From Prevotella sp. UBA1395 (GTDB lineage Bacteria > Bacteroidota > Bacteroidia > Bacteroidales > Bacteroidaceae): a stretch of 6,938 nt of DNA. Below the pieces are notes generated by a model. The model worked only from the letters and a program-made list of their open reading frames with translations. It did not search any database and was not told the origin of the DNA. Position numbers and translations under genes: made by a program. Shown here piece by piece: positions 6,128 to 6,938 of this stretch (within the stretch, counting starts at the first letter, position 1; every line of letters starts with the position of its first letter). Location: assembly GCA_002305235.1 (NCBI GenBank), contig DBQL01000169.1, positions 13,206-20,143 of the forward strand, read 5' to 3'.

Positions 6128-6938
6128 ATGAAAAACTTATTCGACATCAAAGACTATGTGGTCGTGATCACCGGCGGTACCGGCGTACTGGGCCGAGCTA
6201 TCGCCAAATATCTCGCAGAGAACGGCGCCAAGGTGGCCATTCTCGGCCGTAAGGAAGACGTGGGCAACGCCATCGTCGAAGAAATCGGCGCCGAGGGCGG
6301 CGTGGCCCGGTTCTACAAGACCGACGTGATGGACATCAAGGCCTTGGAACAAAACCGTGACGACATCCTGCGCGACTTCGGACGCGTGGACACCCTGCTC
6401 AACGCGGCGGGCGGAAACATGAAGGGCGCGACCATCGGGCCCGACCAAAACTTCTTCGACCTCGACCCCATGCAGTTCCAGACCGTGCTCAACCTGAACC
6501 TCACGGGAACGGTCATCCCCACGCAGGTGTTTCTCAAACCGATGGTGGAACAGGGCAAAGGCTCGATCATCAACTTCAGCTCGATGGCCGCTTTCCGCCC
6601 CATGACCCGCGTCTGCGGCTATGCCGCCGCCAAGGCCGGCATCTCCAACTTCACCGCGTACATGGCCCACGAGACGGCCAAGAAGTTTGGCGAGACCATC
6701 CGCGTGAACGCCATCGCCCCCGGTTTCTTCATCACCGAGCAAAATCGGGCACTCCTCACCAATCCCGACGGCACCTACACGCAGCGCGGACAAGACGTGA
6801 TACGCCAGACCCCGTTCGGCCGAATGGGTCGCCCGGAAGAGCTGTGCGGCACCATACACTATCTCATGAGCGACGCGGCGGCATTTGTCACGGGCACCGT
6901 GGCCGTGGTAGACGGTGGGTTCAACATCTTCGCGATGT
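6128..6938 (+). CDS. uxuB: SDR-family D-mannonate oxidoreductase (fructuronate reductase), nearly complete
   Basis: The 270 visible residues form a classical short-chain dehydrogenase expected to interconvert D-fructuronate and D-mannonate, the step before UxuA. Signatures are the Rossmann glycine motif TGGTGVLG (15-22), NAAGG (92-96), and the catalytic set N124 (NLTG), S152 (INFSSMAA), Y165 and K169 (YAAAK). AIAPGFFITEQNRALL (195-210) is typical of the mannonate oxidoreductase subgroup. The residues after beta-strand 2 (LGRK, 39-42) are basic with no acidic residue there, suggesting NADPH use; this is inference. The end at VVDGGFNIFAM is where the family closes, so only a few residues lie beyond the edge. 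It resembles the Bacillus subtilis-type SDR UxuB (YjmF) and not the larger E. coli UxuB, a different fold family. Function rests on subgroup features plus adjacency to uxuA. The related 2-deoxygluconate/gluconate-type SDRs are the main alternative. Confidence 0.88.
   Translation, partial: MKNLFDIKDYVVVITGGTGVLGRAIAKYLAENGAKVAILGRKEDVGNAIVEEIGAEGGVARFYKTDVMDIKALEQNRDDILRDFGRVDTLLNAAGGNMKGATIGPDQNFFDLDPMQFQTVLNLNLTGTVIPTQVFLKPMVEQGKGSIINFSSMAAFRPMTRVCGYAAAKAGISNFTAYMAHETAKKFGETIRVNAIAPGFFITEQNRALLTNPDGTYTQRGQDVIRQTPFGRMGRPEELCGTIHYLMSDAAAFVTGTVAVVDGGFNIFAM

Noticed and set aside
1..6938. Mobile elements, CRISPR arrays, tRNA or rRNA genes
   Set aside because: No transposase or integrase motifs, regularly spaced repeats, tRNA-like folds or rRNA sequence were seen, and composition is even across the window.

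Overview
The window looks like chromosomal DNA from a Bacteroidales bacterium (Bacteroides/Prevotella/Muribaculaceae-like), fairly GC-rich and even in composition. Three things point there. The promoters carry the Bacteroidota -7 element TAnnTTTG and no clear E. coli-type -35/-10 pair. Start codons are preceded by A-rich leaders without good Shine-Dalgarno sequences. The proteins are of types common in that phylum: a DUF4982-type GH2 enzyme, an ENPP-like phosphodiesterase, and UxuA paired with a short-chain dehydrogenase form of UxuB. Genus cannot be fixed from the sequence alone.

Layout. Positions 1-599 (minus strand) hold the N-terminal 199 residues of a Y-family translesion DNA polymerase that runs off the left edge. 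A 412-bp divergent intergenic region (600-1011) contains one promoter for each direction and a structured leader for the rightward gene. Four rightward genes follow: a secreted GH2 glycoside hydrolase (1012-3453), a secreted ENPP/type I phosphodiesterase (3478-4701, 24 bp gap), mannonate dehydratase UxuA (4817-6055, with its own promoter) and an SDR-type D-mannonate oxidoreductase (6128 to the right edge, lacking probably only its last few residues).

Working together. UxuA and the SDR are the middle of the hexuronate (glucuronate) catabolic route: fructuronate is reduced to mannonate by the SDR and mannonate is dehydrated to 2-keto-3-deoxygluconate by UxuA. The GH2 and ENPP enzymes carry signal peptides and sit upstream. 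A reasonable inference is that they trim an extracytoplasmic uronate-containing glycan or conjugate and the cytoplasmic pair burns the released uronate. Against a simple beta-glucuronidase reading, the GH2 lacks the Asn-x-Lys carboxylate-binding motif of known beta-glucuronidases, so its true substrate is open. No SusC/SusD pair, transporter or regulator gene lies inside the window.

The most notable non-coding observations are a 13-nt pattern (CGTAnnTTTGCAA) shared by all three promoters, a near-identical 15-nt element in the GH2 leader and the uxuA-uxuB gap, and strong hairpins in the leaders of both uxuA and the SDR gene. I found no clear-cut undescribed system. The best candidate for something new is the association of a GH2 and a phosphodiesterase with uronate catabolism.
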